DNA of 64,000 nt from JBGSTR01 sp963707135 (GCA_963707135.1 CAVPOY010000017.1:24883-88882), one strand, 5' to 3'. Numbered from the stretch's first letter, positions 1 to 8,216 are shown. Made by a program: numbers and translations. Notes: generated by a model from the letters alone, not told the origin.

Positions 1-2
1 CC

Positions 3-557
3 GCCGGCACCGGCAAGACCCTGCTGGCGCTAGCCGCCGGGCTCACGCAGGTGCTCGACCGCAGCCTCTACCGGGAGATCATCATGACCCGCGTGACGGT
101 CCCGGTCGGCGAGGACATCGGGTTCCTTCCGGGTACCGAGGAGGAGAAGATGACGCCGTGGATGGGGGCGCTGATGGACAACCTCGAGGTACTGACGCAG
201 ACCGAGGGCGGCGAATGGGGCCGCGCTGCCACCAACGATCTGGTCCGCAACCGCATCCGGATCCAGTCCCTGAACTTCATGCGCGGCCGCACCTTCCTCA
301 ATAAGTACATCATCCTGGACGAGGCCCAGAACCTGACCGCGAAGCAGATGAAGACCCTGATCACCCGGGCCGGGCCGGGAACCAAGATCGTCTGCCTGGG
401 CAATATCGCCCAGATCGACACCCCCTACCTGACCGAGACCACTTCGGGGCTGACCTACGTGGTCGATCGATTCAAGAACTGGCCCCACGGCGGGCATATC
501 ACACTGGTGCGCGGCGAGCGTTCGCGCCTGGCCGATTTCGCGTCCGCGGAGCTCTGA
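3..557 (+). CDS. PhoH-family ATPase, 5'-truncated by window edge
   Basis: The frame is open from the first bases and begins inside the Walker A loop (AGTGKT), so the N-terminal part lies outside the window. Downstream, YIILDEAQN is the Walker B segment of PhoH proteins, and the stretch ending VCLGNIAQIDTPYL is typical of the PhoH/YlaK (PIN-PhoH, PhoH2-like) group. PhoH proteins are cytoplasmic ATPases linked to RNA metabolism; the PIN-PhoH type couples a predicted RNase domain to an ATPase/helicase domain. Whether this copy has the PIN domain cannot be seen. The stop codon is at 555-557. The family call is firm; the subtype is inferred from sequence style. Confidence 0.85.
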   Translation, partial: AGTGKTLLALAAGLTQVLDRSLYREIIMTRVTVPVGEDIGFLPGTEEEKMTPWMGALMDNLEVLTQTEGGEWGRAATNDLVRNRIRIQSLNFMRGRTFLNKYIILDEAQNLTAKQMKTLITRAGPGTKIVCLGNIAQIDTPYLTETTSGLTYVVDRFKNWPHGGHITLVRGERSRLADFASAEL

Positions 558-733
558 GGCCGTTCGGCGAGCCGGGACTCCAGACCCGCCGGCTTGCTGT
601 TGCCCAAGAACGTTACTACATGGGGAGAGTCGTGGACGCGGTCGACCACATTGCGGCACGACGACTCCGATCACGCGGCCGCCAGCAACAGTGCAGCACT
701 GCGCGGCTTCCACCACCAACCGAGGAAAACTCA

Positions 734-1153
734 ATGAAAACCCTGCTTTCGGCCACGCTTCTTGCAGCGCTGATCTATGTCCCCTCGCTGTTTGCCGGCG
801 ATAAGCTCAATGTCGTCTATCATGTGTCCGAGGCGGAGAAGGTCCCGTTCGTGCTGGGGAATATCCAGAATCATATCGACGGCGTCGGCGGCCCGGAGAA
901 CGTGCACATCGTGCTCGTGGTCCATGGACCCGCGATCAATGCCTTCAACGACATCGAGGCGGTCGAGAAGGTTCGCAACGGCACGGCGAAGCTCAAGGAA
1001 GAAGGGGTCGAGCTCGCCATGTGCGGCAACACCCTGAAGGGGTTCAAGTTGACGCTCGACGAGCTGGTGCCGGGATTCGTCGAGGTGCCGCAGGGTGGCG
1101 TCACCAAGATCGCCGAGCTCCAGTCGCAGGGCTACGTCTACATCCGTCCGTGA
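734..1153 (+). CDS. Secreted DsrE/DsrF-like protein
   Basis: A 139-residue protein beginning MKTLLSATLLAALIYVPSLFAG, a clear Sec signal peptide cleaved near residue 21. A GAGG ribosome site at 722-725 supports ATG 734 over the longer open frame upstream. The mature part (LNVVYHVSE, NIQNHIDGVGG, HIVLVVHGPAINAF, ELAMCGNTLKG) has the pattern of the DsrE/DsrF-like superfamily, with one conserved cysteine in the AMCGNT segment. Cytoplasmic DsrE relatives relay sulfur as cysteine persulfide; periplasmic single-domain members are common in sulfur bacteria but have no firm function. The stop overlaps the GTG of the next gene, so the two are probably co-transcribed. Confidence 0.75.
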   Translation: MKTLLSATLLAALIYVPSLFAGDKLNVVYHVSEAEKVPFVLGNIQNHIDGVGGPENVHIVLVVHGPAINAFNDIEAVEKVRNGTAKLKEEGVELAMCGNTLKGFKLTLDELVPGFVEVPQGGVTKIAELQSQGYVYIRP

Positions 1154-1629
1154 CCGGCGGGCGCCCGGCCACGCCCGCGCTCGAGCGTTTCGTCCGCGAA
1201 ACGCTCGGCTGTACCTGCCCAGCGGACGTATTCGAGCGGGTTAAGCACCTTCCGGTCGACAACCGGGCGGGCACGGGACTGACGCGCCGTATCGACGTCG
1301 GCGGCCGCCTGTTGATCCATGTCTACGAAGTCGCGCACCCCGACGATGCCGTCGCCCGGATCGCCGACTGGGTCGCCGAGGGGCGCGCGGAGCGTGAGCG
1401 CGCACGCATGAACCGGCTAAGGTTGGTCATTGCCGCCGACGCGCTCGATCCCGCGGCGATGCACGCAGTACAGGCCGCGTTCACCGCGGCCCCGCTCGCC
1501 GACGAGCGCGCTGCACCTGCATATCGTAAATCGAAAAGCGGCGGCCTCTCTCTGACGCAGGCGTTCGCCGACCCTTGTCCCGACCGAGCACGCCGTGCGC
1601 AAGACCGCCTTTCCACCGATCCTCGGTGA
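1150..1629 (+). CDS. Conserved hypothetical protein, possibly frameshifted near its end
   Basis: The likely start is GTG 1150, overlapping the TGA of the DsrE-like gene (GTGA junction). The protein (ETLGCTCPADVF, DVGGRLLIHVYEV, LRLVIAADALD) is not recognised; it has a TCP-type cysteine pair near residue 20 and no membrane segment. After about base 1505 this frame turns low-complexity and runs 35 bases into the next gene. A +1 shift near there would instead give LHLHIVNRKAAASL and a stop at 1555, leaving a normal gap before the next gene. That alternative ending looks more natural, so a single-base error or mutation around 1505-1515 is suspected. Confidence 0.5.
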   Translation: MTGGRPATPALERFVRETLGCTCPADVFERVKHLPVDNRAGTGLTRRIDVGGRLLIHVYEVAHPDDAVARIADWVAEGRAERERARMNRLRLVIAADALDPAAMHAVQAAFTAAPLADERAAPAYRKSKSGGLSLTQAFADPCPDRARRAQDRLSTDPR

Positions 1630-2185
1630 TGACCCGAACCTGCTGATCCTGGGGTCCATGCCGGGCGAGGCGTCGCTGCGGGCCAATCGATACTACGCGC
1701 ATCCGCGAAACGCCTTCTGGCCGATCATGGGCACCCTGCTCGGCTTCGGGCCGGATGCGGACTACGAGACTCGCACCGCCGCGCTGCGGGCGAACCGGAT
1801 CGCACTCTGGGACGTCATGGCCGAGTGCGAGCGTGTCGGCAGCCTCGATTCCGGGATTCGCCCGACAAGTATCAGGGTCAACGACTTCGCCGCCCTGTTT
1901 CGGAAGTGCCCTCAGATCCGACTGGTCGCCTTCAACGGCGGCACGGCCCAGCGCGAGTACGAACGACAGGTGCTGCCGATGCTCTCCCGGAACGAGATCC
2001 GCGTCGACAGGGTCCGGCTGCCGTCCACCAGCCCGGCCTATGCTGCGATGAGCTTCGACGACAAGCTGCTGGCCTGGTCCGTGCCCGTTAAGCGCCTCGC
2101 GGCCGCGGGGACGCCCGGCGGCGGCAACTCCGGGGCAGCACCGGCTTGCTTCCGACACGTGCTTGAATATAATCGCGTATATTAG
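1595..2185 (+). CDS. Mug/TDG-type DNA-deoxyinosine (hypoxanthine) glycosylase
   Basis: Uracil-DNA-glycosylase superfamily, in the branch annotated as hypoxanthine-DNA glycosylase. Visible motifs: LLILGSMPGEASL (active-site loop, GSMPG), YYAHPRNAFW, ALWDVMAECER and LPSTSPAYA (the C-terminal catalytic/wedge motif). It would remove deaminated bases such as hypoxanthine to start base-excision repair. Start is GTG 1595, giving 196 residues; no strong ribosome site is visible, so the start is moderately certain. The last ~25 residues (Gly/Ala-rich, then EYNRVY) are beyond the conserved fold. The stop overlaps a dyad at 2166-2183. Confidence 0.85.
   Translation: MRKTAFPPILGDDPNLLILGSMPGEASLRANRYYAHPRNAFWPIMGTLLGFGPDADYETRTAALRANRIALWDVMAECERVGSLDSGIRPTSIRVNDFAALFRKCPQIRLVAFNGGTAQREYERQVLPMLSRNEIRVDRVRLPSTSPAYAAMSFDDKLLAWSVPVKRLAAAGTPGGGNSGAAPACFRHVLEYNRVY
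2166..2183. promoter_or_regulatory. AT-rich inverted repeat before zinc-ribbon gene
   Basis: AATATA-ATCGCG-TATATT is a perfect 6-base inverted repeat with a 6-base spacer. It lies 32 bases before the start of the FmdB-type gene and overlaps the stop codon of the glycosylase gene. It stands out as AT-rich in GC-rich surroundings and could be an operator and/or part of a promoter; the binding protein is unknown. Confidence 0.4.
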
Positions 2186-2214
2186 AAATCATCGATATTG
2201 ATTGGAGTCCCACC

Positions 2215-2478
2215 ATGCCAACCTACGACTATCGCTGCGACAGCAACGGCCGCGTCCTCGAGGTAAACCATAGAATGAGCGAGACCCTCGGCACCTGGGG
2301 CGAGCTCTGCGCACGCGCCGGCGTCGACGAGGGCGACACCCCAAAGGACGCGCCGGTTCATCGCTTGGCCACCGGCGGCAACATCGTATCGAGCAACAGC
2401 CTCGGAAGCGGGGCGGCACCGGCTCCGTCCTGCGGGACTGGCGCCTGTTGTCCGGGCGGTTACTGCGGGTTGAGTTAG
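2215..2478 (+). CDS. FmdB-family zinc-ribbon protein
   Basis: An 87-residue protein starting MPTYDYRCDSNG, the hallmark N-terminus of the FmdB/CxxC zinc-ribbon regulatory family, with GGAG at 2204-2207 as ribosome site. The middle (MSETLGTWGELCARAG, DTPKDAPVHRL) matches the subtype common in proteobacteria. The usual second CxxC pair of the N-terminal ribbon is missing (DSNG occupies that place). The C-terminus instead ends in a cysteine cluster, CGTGACCPGGYCGLS, with four cysteines in a C-x4-CC-x3-C pattern that could bind metal. Function is unknown; FmdB was first described near formamidase genes. Confidence 0.8.
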   Translation: MPTYDYRCDSNGRVLEVNHRMSETLGTWGELCARAGVDEGDTPKDAPVHRLATGGNIVSSNSLGSGAAPAPSCGTGACCPGGYCGLS

Positions 2479-2603
2479 GCTGAATATTTGCGACCGGTAT
2501 CCGGCCCCCGGGCGGAGAGGCACCGTGCCTAAAGCCTCTCGCCCGGATCTCCACCCGTTGGACCCGGAATAGGTCCTCGGCTCGACCGATCGAATGTCAC
2601 CGC

Positions 2604-3668
2604 CTAGGCGGTGACCTCTTCACCATCCGACCTTGGCCAGGCGGTCAGGATCGCCTGCACCAGCGTCGCCAGCGGAATGGCGAAGAACACCCCCCAGAAG
2701 CCCCAGATGCCGCCGAAGACCAGTATGGCGACGATGATCGCGACCGGATGCAGATCCACGACCTCCGAGAACAGCACCGGAACCAGCACGTTGCCATCGA
2801 GTGCCTGGATGATGAAATAGGCGCCGGCCAGCCACGCGAACTGCGCCGTCCAGCCCCATTGGAACCAGGCGATCAGCAACACCGGCACCGTGACCACCGA
2901 CGCGCCGATGTAGGGAACTATGACCGATAGACCCACCAACACCGCAAGCAGCATGGAGTAGTTCAGTCCGAAGGCGTAGAAGGTGATGTAGCTGACGCCC
3001 CAGACGATCAGGATTTCCCAGAACTTTCCGCGGACGTAGTTCGATATCTGGCGGTCCACATCCCGCCAGACGTCGTCCGCGATGCGCCGGTGACTGGGCA
3101 TAAATTGGCGGAACCAGCTCAGCAGCAGCTCCTTGTCCTTCAGAAAGAAGAACACCAGCAGCGGCATCAGGATCATGTAGACGAGGATGGTGATGATCCC
3201 GACGACGCTTGCCAGCGACCAGGAGAGGACCCGCTGCCCGAACGATAGCGTCTCGGCGCGGATCGCACCGATCAGCTCCTCGATTTGCTCGGCCGTCACG
3301 AGATCCGGATAGCTCACGGGCAGCGCGGTAAGCTTGTTCGTGCCTTCCGCGATCATTGTCGGCAACGCTTGCACCAGCTCGGTCACCTGGCGCGAGACCA
3401 GCGGCATCACGCCGAACAGCACCAGCACCACGTAGAACAGGAAGCTCATGTAGACGAGGAGCACGCTCGGCAGACGTGGCCAGCCGCGCTCCTCGAGAAA
3501 GCTGACCACCCCTTCCAGCAGATAGGCGATGACAATGCTCGCGAACACCGGCGCAAGCATGTTGCCCAGGGTCAGAATAACGGCGAAGAACGCCAGAAGA
3601 AGAAGCGCCAGGAATACGACCTGAGGGTCGGAGAAATAGCGCCTGAACCAATTGGCGACGATCTGCAT
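2604..3668 (-). CDS. AI-2E family transporter (PerM/YdgG-like permease)
   Basis: A 354-residue polytopic membrane protein starting MQIVANWFRRYFSDPQ at 3668; the longer open frame upstream runs into the neighbouring gene and lacks support. Hydrophobic helices occur near residues 15-60, 65-95, 155-185 and in a dense C-terminal block. Family signatures include VPYIGASV, ALDGNVLVPVLFSEVVDLHP and GGIWGFWGVFFAIPLATLVQA. The family includes the AI-2 exporter TqsA and the permease PerM; substrates of most members are unknown. The gene follows the 126-residue gene by 13 bases, suggesting an operon. Confidence 0.88.
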   Translation of the reverse strand: MQIVANWFRRYFSDPQVVFLALLLLAFFAVILTLGNMLAPVFASIVIAYLLEGVVSFLEERGWPRLPSVLLVYMSFLFYVVLVLFGVMPLVSRQVTELVQALPTMIAEGTNKLTALPVSYPDLVTAEQIEELIGAIRAETLSFGQRVLSWSLASVVGIITILVYMILMPLLVFFFLKDKELLLSWFRQFMPSHRRIADDVWRDVDRQISNYVRGKFWEILIVWGVSYITFYAFGLNYSMLLAVLVGLSVIVPYIGASVVTVPVLLIAWFQWGWTAQFAWLAGAYFIIQALDGNVLVPVLFSEVVDLHPVAIIVAILVFGGIWGFWGVFFAIPLATLVQAILTAWPRSDGEEVTA

Positions 3669-3681
3669 TGGGACGCCGGCT

Positions 3682-4062
3682 CTAGCCTTCGGAATGGTGC
3701 CTGGAGAGATAATCCTGGTAGCGGCGAGCAAAAAGCGCCTCGATCTCGTCAATTACCTCGGCGGCGGCGCGGCCCTGCAGCACGTGCGCCGACATCAGGG
3801 CCGAGGTCTCTTCGAGCATTGGTCCGCGATCAAGCATCTCGTAGGTCAGCGACAACCGCTTGATCGCGCCGACGACCGTCTCCCGTTCCGGTCGCGGACG
3901 ATGCCGGGGCTCACGCGGCGCGCCGCCCCCGGTCGCGGGTTCCGCCCGCTCGCCGAGAAATGCCGCGAACGCGAGCAGCGTCGCCCGGTCGGCCGGGGCA
4001 AGCCGGCGGAATAGCTTCAGGAGCCGGCGCTCATCGCCGGGGCCCGGCGCCGGCATCAACAT
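3682..4062 (-). CDS. Conserved hypothetical protein upstream of permease gene
   Basis: A 126-residue soluble protein, MLMPAPGPGDERRLL, with helical charged segments (LLKLFRRLAPADRATLLAFAAFLGERA) and a C-terminal EVIDEIEALFARRYQDYL helix. No signal peptide, transmembrane segment or known catalytic motif is visible. The start could also be the second Met at 4056. It lies 13 bases before the AI-2E transporter gene on the same strand, which supports it as a real gene and operon partner. No function is assigned. Confidence 0.6.
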   Translation of the reverse strand: MLMPAPGPGDERRLLKLFRRLAPADRATLLAFAAFLGERAEPATGGGAPREPRHRPRPERETVVGAIKRLSLTYEMLDRGPMLEETSALMSAHVLQGRAAAEVIDEIEALFARRYQDYLSRHHSEG

Positions 4063-4200
4063 CTGCGGACCGACGGCCGATCGCCGGCAAGGAGTCTAAG
4101 CTCGCGCGTGTTTCCAGCCCAGCGGAGTGGCCACTGGAAGCGGGGACGCCGCGCACGGACCCACGAACGACGCGGAATGCACATGATAAACACCGCGGGG

Positions 4201-5106
4201 TCACCCGTCCTGGTGGGTCTGACAGTAGGAGCGAGCGAACTCCAGCAGCTCCTCCATGACCCGAAGCCGGAACTTCTGCTTCTGGTGGACGAACGAGAAC
4301 GGGCGGTCGAGCGGCGGGTCCAGGTTCACGGCGACCAACGTTCCGAGCCGGAGCTCCTTCTGGATGGTCGCCCTGGACACCACCGAGACGCCCATACCCG
4401 CCTCGACGGCGCCCTTGACCGCCTCGGGACTTCCCAGCTCCATGGCGACCTTCAACGCCGCGTTGCAGTCGGGCGTATGCTGCAGGTAATCGCTGATCAC
4501 CTCCCGGGTGCCCGACCCCTCCTCTCGGCAGATGAAGGGATACGCCAGCAGCCGCTGAAACGTTATCCGCTCGGAATCCGCGAGCGGGTGGCCCGGCGGA
4601 ACGATGGCGACCAAATGATCCTGCTTGCAGGTCTCGACGACAAGGTTCTTGTTGCTTACCGGGGATTCCACCACGCCCAGGTCGATGGTGTTGTTCTCGA
4701 CCATCGAGACGATCCCCTCGCTGTTCGCGACCTTTAGATGGATCGCGACGTCCGGGAAGCGCTCTTTGAAGTCGCCCAACAGGGTCGGCAGCATGTACTC
4801 GGCGATGGTGGTGCTCGCGCCGATCGTCAGTGCGCCGCTGATCTCGCCGGTTATCTCACGGACCGAGTTCTCCATCTCGGCATAGAGCTCGAATATCCGA
4901 TCCGAGTGCTCGAACACCGTCCGACCCGCGTCGGTAAGGCTGATTCGATTGTGCGTGCGATCGAACAGGCGGGTGTTGAAATGCTCCTCAAGTTGGCGCA
5001 CCTGAAAGGTCACCGCCGGTTGGGTCATGTGAAGGGTCTCGGCCGCCTTGGTGAAGCTCAGCAGCCGGGCAACCGTGTGGAAAACCTGGAGCCTGCGATC
5101 AGCCAT
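4201..5106 (-). CDS. LysR-family transcriptional regulator
   Basis: A 301-residue regulator. The N-terminal winged helix-turn-helix (LQVFHTVARLLSFTKAAETLHMTQPAVTFQVRQLE, residues 5-40) is textbook LysR, followed by the effector domain (GALTIGASTTIAEYMLP, DLGVVESPV, REEGSGTREVI, GMGVSVVSRATI). ATG 5106 gives the canonical LysR N-terminus; the frame upstream to 5184 lacks support. The effector domain resembles the CysB/CbbR branch, but the inducer cannot be read from sequence. It is divergent from a FadL-type porin gene and may control it and itself; a dyad lies at 5147-5166. Confidence 0.9.
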   Translation of the reverse strand: MADRRLQVFHTVARLLSFTKAAETLHMTQPAVTFQVRQLEEHFNTRLFDRTHNRISLTDAGRTVFEHSDRIFELYAEMENSVREITGEISGALTIGASTTIAEYMLPTLLGDFKERFPDVAIHLKVANSEGIVSMVENNTIDLGVVESPVSNKNLVVETCKQDHLVAIVPPGHPLADSERITFQRLLAYPFICREEGSGTREVISDYLQHTPDCNAALKVAMELGSPEAVKGAVEAGMGVSVVSRATIQKELRLGTLVAVNLDPPLDRPFSFVHQKQKFRLRVMEELLEFARSYCQTHQDG

Positions 5107-5511
5107 CCAGACCCATCCCCAGTCAATGAGTAAATAAAAAATCCTTATATCATATAAATCTGATATCGGGAAAGCGTCGCCCACGATTCCACCCCCGTGT
5201 CGAAAGCGCGCTCGTCCTTGCCCAGTCCGTCATTTGTCTCTTTTCAAACACTGATTCCTAAGCGCAACACTTTTTCTGGAAATTGCTTCCAGAATCGCCT
5301 AGAGTTCCGTCGTATCATCCCTTTAAATGCTCGTGCTTGAGCTGCGGTTCGTCTTCTAACACTCTGACCTTGAATAGAGCCGTCGAACGACCGCTGACAA
5401 GCCGCAAGCGGCGAATCGAATCCGGAGATTCGATACCTAAAAGAGACACTCTCCGGTGCCCATGACCCCCGTTTCAGAAGCCACAACACCAACTCAATCC
5501 AGGGGAACGCC
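5107..5511. promoter_or_regulatory. Divergent intergenic region, LysR gene / FadL gene
   Basis: A 405-base non-coding stretch between divergent genes. It is AT-richer than its surroundings near 5125-5170 and 5230-5300. The most striking element is the dyad at 5147-5166. No convincing ORF, RNA gene or terminator is seen. Promoters for both genes are expected here, but I could not place -35/-10 boxes with confidence. Confidence 0.55.
5147..5166. promoter_or_regulatory. Dyad, candidate LysR autoregulatory site
   Basis: ATATCA-TATAAATC-TGATAT is a perfect 6-base inverted repeat with an 8-base AT-rich spacer, centred about 50 bases upstream of the LysR start. LysR-type regulators commonly bind an interrupted dyad of this size near their own divergent promoter. 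The assignment is inferred from position and symmetry. Confidence 0.5.
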
Positions 5512-6801
5512 ATGAACCACAAGATCGCGCACGCCATCGCCGCCATCCTCGCGACAGGAGCCATCGGGACCCAGGGCGAGGCGCTTGCGTCCGGATTCTC
5601 TCTACCCGAGATCTCGGCAGCCGGCATCGGGACCGCAAACGCCCTGGTGGCCAACCCGGTCGAAACCGGGGCCATCCCGTACAACCCGTCGGCCATGGGC
5701 TTTCACGACGCCTCGAGCCTGTCCCTGGGCGCCGTGATGATCGGCCCGAGTTTCAGCGTCGAGACCGCCAGCGGCAATCACGACGGCAACGGCGCCGACT
5801 GGCACGTGGGTCCACTGATCCAGGCGGCCATCAAGGTCAACGACCAGTGGCGGGTCGGGCTCGGCGTCAATGCACCGTTCGGCCTCGAGACCCGGTGGAA
5901 GGTCGGGACCTTTCCGAAGCTGAGCCAGACGGTCACCTTCCCGACCATGATGGGCCCGGTCACGGTTCCCACCGCGAGCCACCCGACCGAGAGCAAGCTC
6001 GAGATTCTGGACTTCGTGCCGGCGGCCGCCTACCGGGTGACCGACAACCTCAGCCTTTCCGCGGGCCTGGACCTCTACTGGGCAAAGTCGGCCACGCTCA
6101 ATTCCAACGTCGGCAAGCTCCACGGAGACGGGACCGGGGCCGGCTTCAACCTGAGCGCCCTGTACCAGCGCGACGCGCTGAGCGTCGGCGTCGCCTTCCG
6201 CTCCGCGGCGACGGTCGGTATCGACGGCACCTACACGGCGCTAAGCACGCCGCTGGTCGCCGCCGGGCGGCTGTCCCCCAGCCAAACCGCCAAGGTCGAC
6301 CTCGACCTGCCTTGGCGCCTGCAGATCGGTTTGCGCTACGCGTTCACCGACCAACTCGCTGCCGAGTTTGACTGGACGCGCATGGGCTGGAGCGAGTTCG
6401 ACACGTTGGAGGTCAAGGGCAAACAGACCGGCGATATGATCTTCGCCGACACCAACGCCTGGAGCGACGCCAACGCCTACCGCCTGGGCCTCACCTATCA
6501 GATCCGCCCGGAGACCCAGCTGCGATTCGGCTACTCCTACGACGAGACCGGACAAGGCGACGACCACTTCAGCGCCCGCGTCCCGGACAACGATCGCCAG
6601 CTCTTCGGCATCGGCCTGGCCCAGGGCCTGGGCCAGGGCTTCTCGCTGGAGGCCGGTTACATGTACGTCAAGGCCGACGAGCGAAATTATCGGAGCAGCA
6701 CGCCCTACGAGGGTGGCGCCAGCAACGGCACCGACGCCCTGGACGGCAAGTACGAGATGGACGCCCACCTGATCGGCATCGAGCTGGTCAAGGTCTTCTG
6801 A
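5512..6801 (+). CDS. FadL/OmpP1-family outer-membrane transporter
   Basis: A 429-residue beta-barrel protein with a signal peptide (MNHKIAHAIAAILATGAIG... cleaved before SGFSLPE). The mature N-terminus SGFSLPEISAAGIGTANAL and the NPSAMG motif are diagnostic of the FadL family, which imports long-chain fatty acids or other hydrophobic compounds across the outer membrane. The protein ends in Phe (LIGIELVKVF), the usual C-terminal barrel-assembly signal. Ribosome site AGGGG precedes the start. It is divergent from the LysR regulator, which may control it, and is followed by two hairpins at 6812-6857. Confidence 0.92.
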   Translation: MNHKIAHAIAAILATGAIGTQGEALASGFSLPEISAAGIGTANALVANPVETGAIPYNPSAMGFHDASSLSLGAVMIGPSFSVETASGNHDGNGADWHVGPLIQAAIKVNDQWRVGLGVNAPFGLETRWKVGTFPKLSQTVTFPTMMGPVTVPTASHPTESKLEILDFVPAAAYRVTDNLSLSAGLDLYWAKSATLNSNVGKLHGDGTGAGFNLSALYQRDALSVGVAFRSAATVGIDGTYTALSTPLVAAGRLSPSQTAKVDLDLPWRLQIGLRYAFTDQLAAEFDWTRMGWSEFDTLEVKGKQTGDMIFADTNAWSDANAYRLGLTYQIRPETQLRFGYSYDETGQGDDHFSARVPDNDRQLFGIGLAQGLGQGFSLEAGYMYVKADERNYRSSTPYEGGASNGTDALDGKYEMDAHLIGIELVKVF

Positions 6802-6811
6802 GGGCGCCCGA

Positions 6812-6868
6812 CCCGGCGGCATACGCCGGGTAAAGCAGGCGGCGGTTAGAGACCGCCGTCTTCTGTTT
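6812..6868 (+). terminator. Tandem hairpins after FadL-family gene
   Basis: First stem CCCGGCG (6812-6818) pairs with CGCCGGG (6824-6830) around a 5-base loop. The second stem GGCGGT (6841-6846) pairs with ACCGCC (6852-6857) and is followed by a T-rich tract GTCTTCTGTTT. The second resembles an intrinsic terminator for the plus-strand gene. Confidence 0.7.
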
Positions 6869-6959
6869 GATGTTGGAAGGGATCTCAATTCCGGCTGGTT
6901 TCGAGCCGCGATGGGCATGCAATCCATGACCACCCTACCAGGCTGGCGCACCAAACAAA

Positions 6960-6982
6960 AGCGCCGCCCAAAGGGCGGCGCT
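6960..6982 (-). terminator. Intrinsic terminator of dsrE2-tusA-rhodanese unit
   Basis: On the minus strand, AGCGCCGCCC (6982-6973) pairs perfectly with GGGCGGCGCT (6969-6960) across a 3-base TTT loop and runs straight into TTTGTTTGG. A 10-base perfect GC stem followed by a T-tract is a strong Rho-independent terminator. It lies 25 bases past the dsrE2 stop. Confidence 0.85.
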
Positions 6983-7006
6983 GTTCGTGTCCAGCCGAGC
7001 GACGGA

Positions 7007-7486
7007 TCAGATGTAGAGACAGATATCGCTCTCGCCGGCAAACTCGAAGAAAGCGGCCGCGCCGGCGTACTCGACGCCGTCGATGAACTCGGACTGGTCC
7101 ATGTCGAACAGGTCGACGGTCATCTGGCAGGCGATCAGCTTGACCTCGGCCTCCTGGCAGAGCTCGCGCAGTTCCTCGACGCTGGCGACGCCCTTGTCCT
7201 TCATCTTCTTCTTCATCATCGCGGTCATCATGCCCTGCATGCCGGGCAGCGCGAGGCCCAGCACCGGGAACCACTTGTCCATGCCCATCGGCATGGGCAT
7301 CCCGGGGTTGCCGAGCGGCGTGACCTCGAGCGCAAGCCGCTTCTTCAACAGCTGCAGGCCGTAGAAGGTGAAGAAAATCTGGGTCTCATAGCCGAGCGCC
7401 GATGCCGTGGACGCCAGGATGAACGGGGGGTAGGCCCAATCCAGCGAGCCCTTGGTGGCGATGATGGCAAGCTTCTTGTCGTCCAT
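7007..7486 (-). CDS. dsrE2: DsrE2-type sulfur-transfer protein (DsrE/DsrF/DrsH-like)
   Basis: A 159-residue protein starting MDDKKLAIIATKGSLDWAYPPF, typical of the DsrE2 family (DsrE/DsrF/DrsH-like). The Met-rich loop (MPMPMGMDKW, MMTAMMKKKMKDKG) and the later cysteines in ELCQEAEVKLIACQMTVDLF are family features; the second is the likely persulfide carrier. It is the last gene of a rhodanese-tusA-dsrE2 unit. In purple sulfur bacteria this unit transfers sulfur in the cytoplasm toward oxidation by rDsr or sHdr pathways. The tusA stop is 40 bases upstream and a strong terminator follows. Confidence 0.9.
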   Translation of the reverse strand: MDDKKLAIIATKGSLDWAYPPFILASTASALGYETQIFFTFYGLQLLKKRLALEVTPLGNPGMPMPMGMDKWFPVLGLALPGMQGMMTAMMKKKMKDKGVASVEELRELCQEAEVKLIACQMTVDLFDMDQSEFIDGVEYAGAAAFFEFAGESDICLYI

Positions 7487-7526
7487 CGGATCCTCCTACT
7501 CGATAAGGGTTTCAGGGATCAGGAGG

Positions 7527-7757
7527 TCAGGCCTTCTTGATCAAAAAGTGGAACTTGCCGCCCTCTTCCTTGGACTCCATCAGCTCGTTTCCGGTCTGCT
7601 TGGCGAAGGCGTCGAAGTCCTTCACCGAGCCGGGGTCGGTGGCGATGACGTGCAGAACCTGGCCGGCGTCCATCGCGTTCAGGGTCTTCTTCGCGCGCAG
7701 GATCGGCAGGGGACAGTTCAGGCCGCTGGCGTCCAGCTCTTGATCGAAATCAGCCAT
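7527..7757 (-). CDS. tusA: TusA sulfurtransferase
   Basis: A 76-residue protein, MADFDQELDASGLNCPLPIL, carrying the TusA/SirA signature CPLP(I/V) with the persulfide-bearing cysteine at residue 15. TusA is a small cytoplasmic sulfur carrier; in sulfur oxidisers it accepts sulfane sulfur from rhodanese and passes it to DsrE-type proteins. Start ATG 7757 follows a GGAGG site (GGAGGTAATCC on the minus strand). The frame is open further upstream in fusion with out-of-frame rhodanese sequence; that is an artefact of the rhodanese frameshift and not a fused protein. Confidence 0.93.
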   Translation of the reverse strand: MADFDQELDASGLNCPLPILRAKKTLNAMDAGQVLHVIATDPGSVKDFDAFAKQTGNELMESKEEGGKFHFLIKKA

Positions 7758-7891
7758 TGGATTACCTCCGGTATTTTTCTGTTTTAGAATATGAGAAAAC
7801 TCAGGAACTCGTATTTTCAGGCCAATCCCACGAAAAAGGCAAGCAAGGATCAGCGGTTTTCCGGGGACTGCCGGCGTCTGCCGCCGGCGGG

Positions 7892-8216
7892 TCAAGACTC
7901 GGGAGCGGCTATCTCGTAGCCGTGCCTGGCCCAGGCGATGATGCCGCCGCGCAGGTTCAGTATCCGATCGTACCCCTGCTGCATCATGTAGGCGCACGCC
8001 TGATAGGACCGGGCGCCGCTGCGGCAGTAGAGCACCACATCGCGGTCTCTCGGAAGCTCGCTCATGCGCAGCGGCAGCAGGTGCATCGGCAGCCGCGCCG
8101 CGTTCGGGATGGCGCCCTGGGCAACCTCGGCCGGGCGTCCGGATGTCGACGAGCATCACGCCATCGCCCTCGGCCAGCCGCCGGCGCAGGGACTCCGAGT
8201 CGATCTCGTTGACCAA
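7892..8216 (-). pseudogene. Rhodanese, interrupted by one-base frameshift
   Basis: The N-terminal half (MVNEIDSESLRRRLAEGDGV, then MLVDIRTP) starts at 8216. The C-terminal half (LPMHLLPLRMSELPRDRD..., active-site loop YCRSGARS) lies in another frame and ends at 7892. Removing one G from the GGG at 8133-8135 restores a continuous single-domain rhodanese of about 107 residues reading DIRTPAEVAQGAIPNAARLP. The catalytic cysteine in CRSGARS is intact, so the protein would be functional if the extra base is a sequencing error. It is the first gene of the rhodanese-tusA-dsrE2 unit, where it would load sulfur onto TusA. Confidence 0.85.

Noticed and set aside
7527..8216. Rhodanese-TusA fusion protein of 229 residues
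   Set aside because: The joined frame reads out-of-frame rhodanese sequence between the parts; TusA has its own start and ribosome site, and the rhodanese active site lies in another frame.
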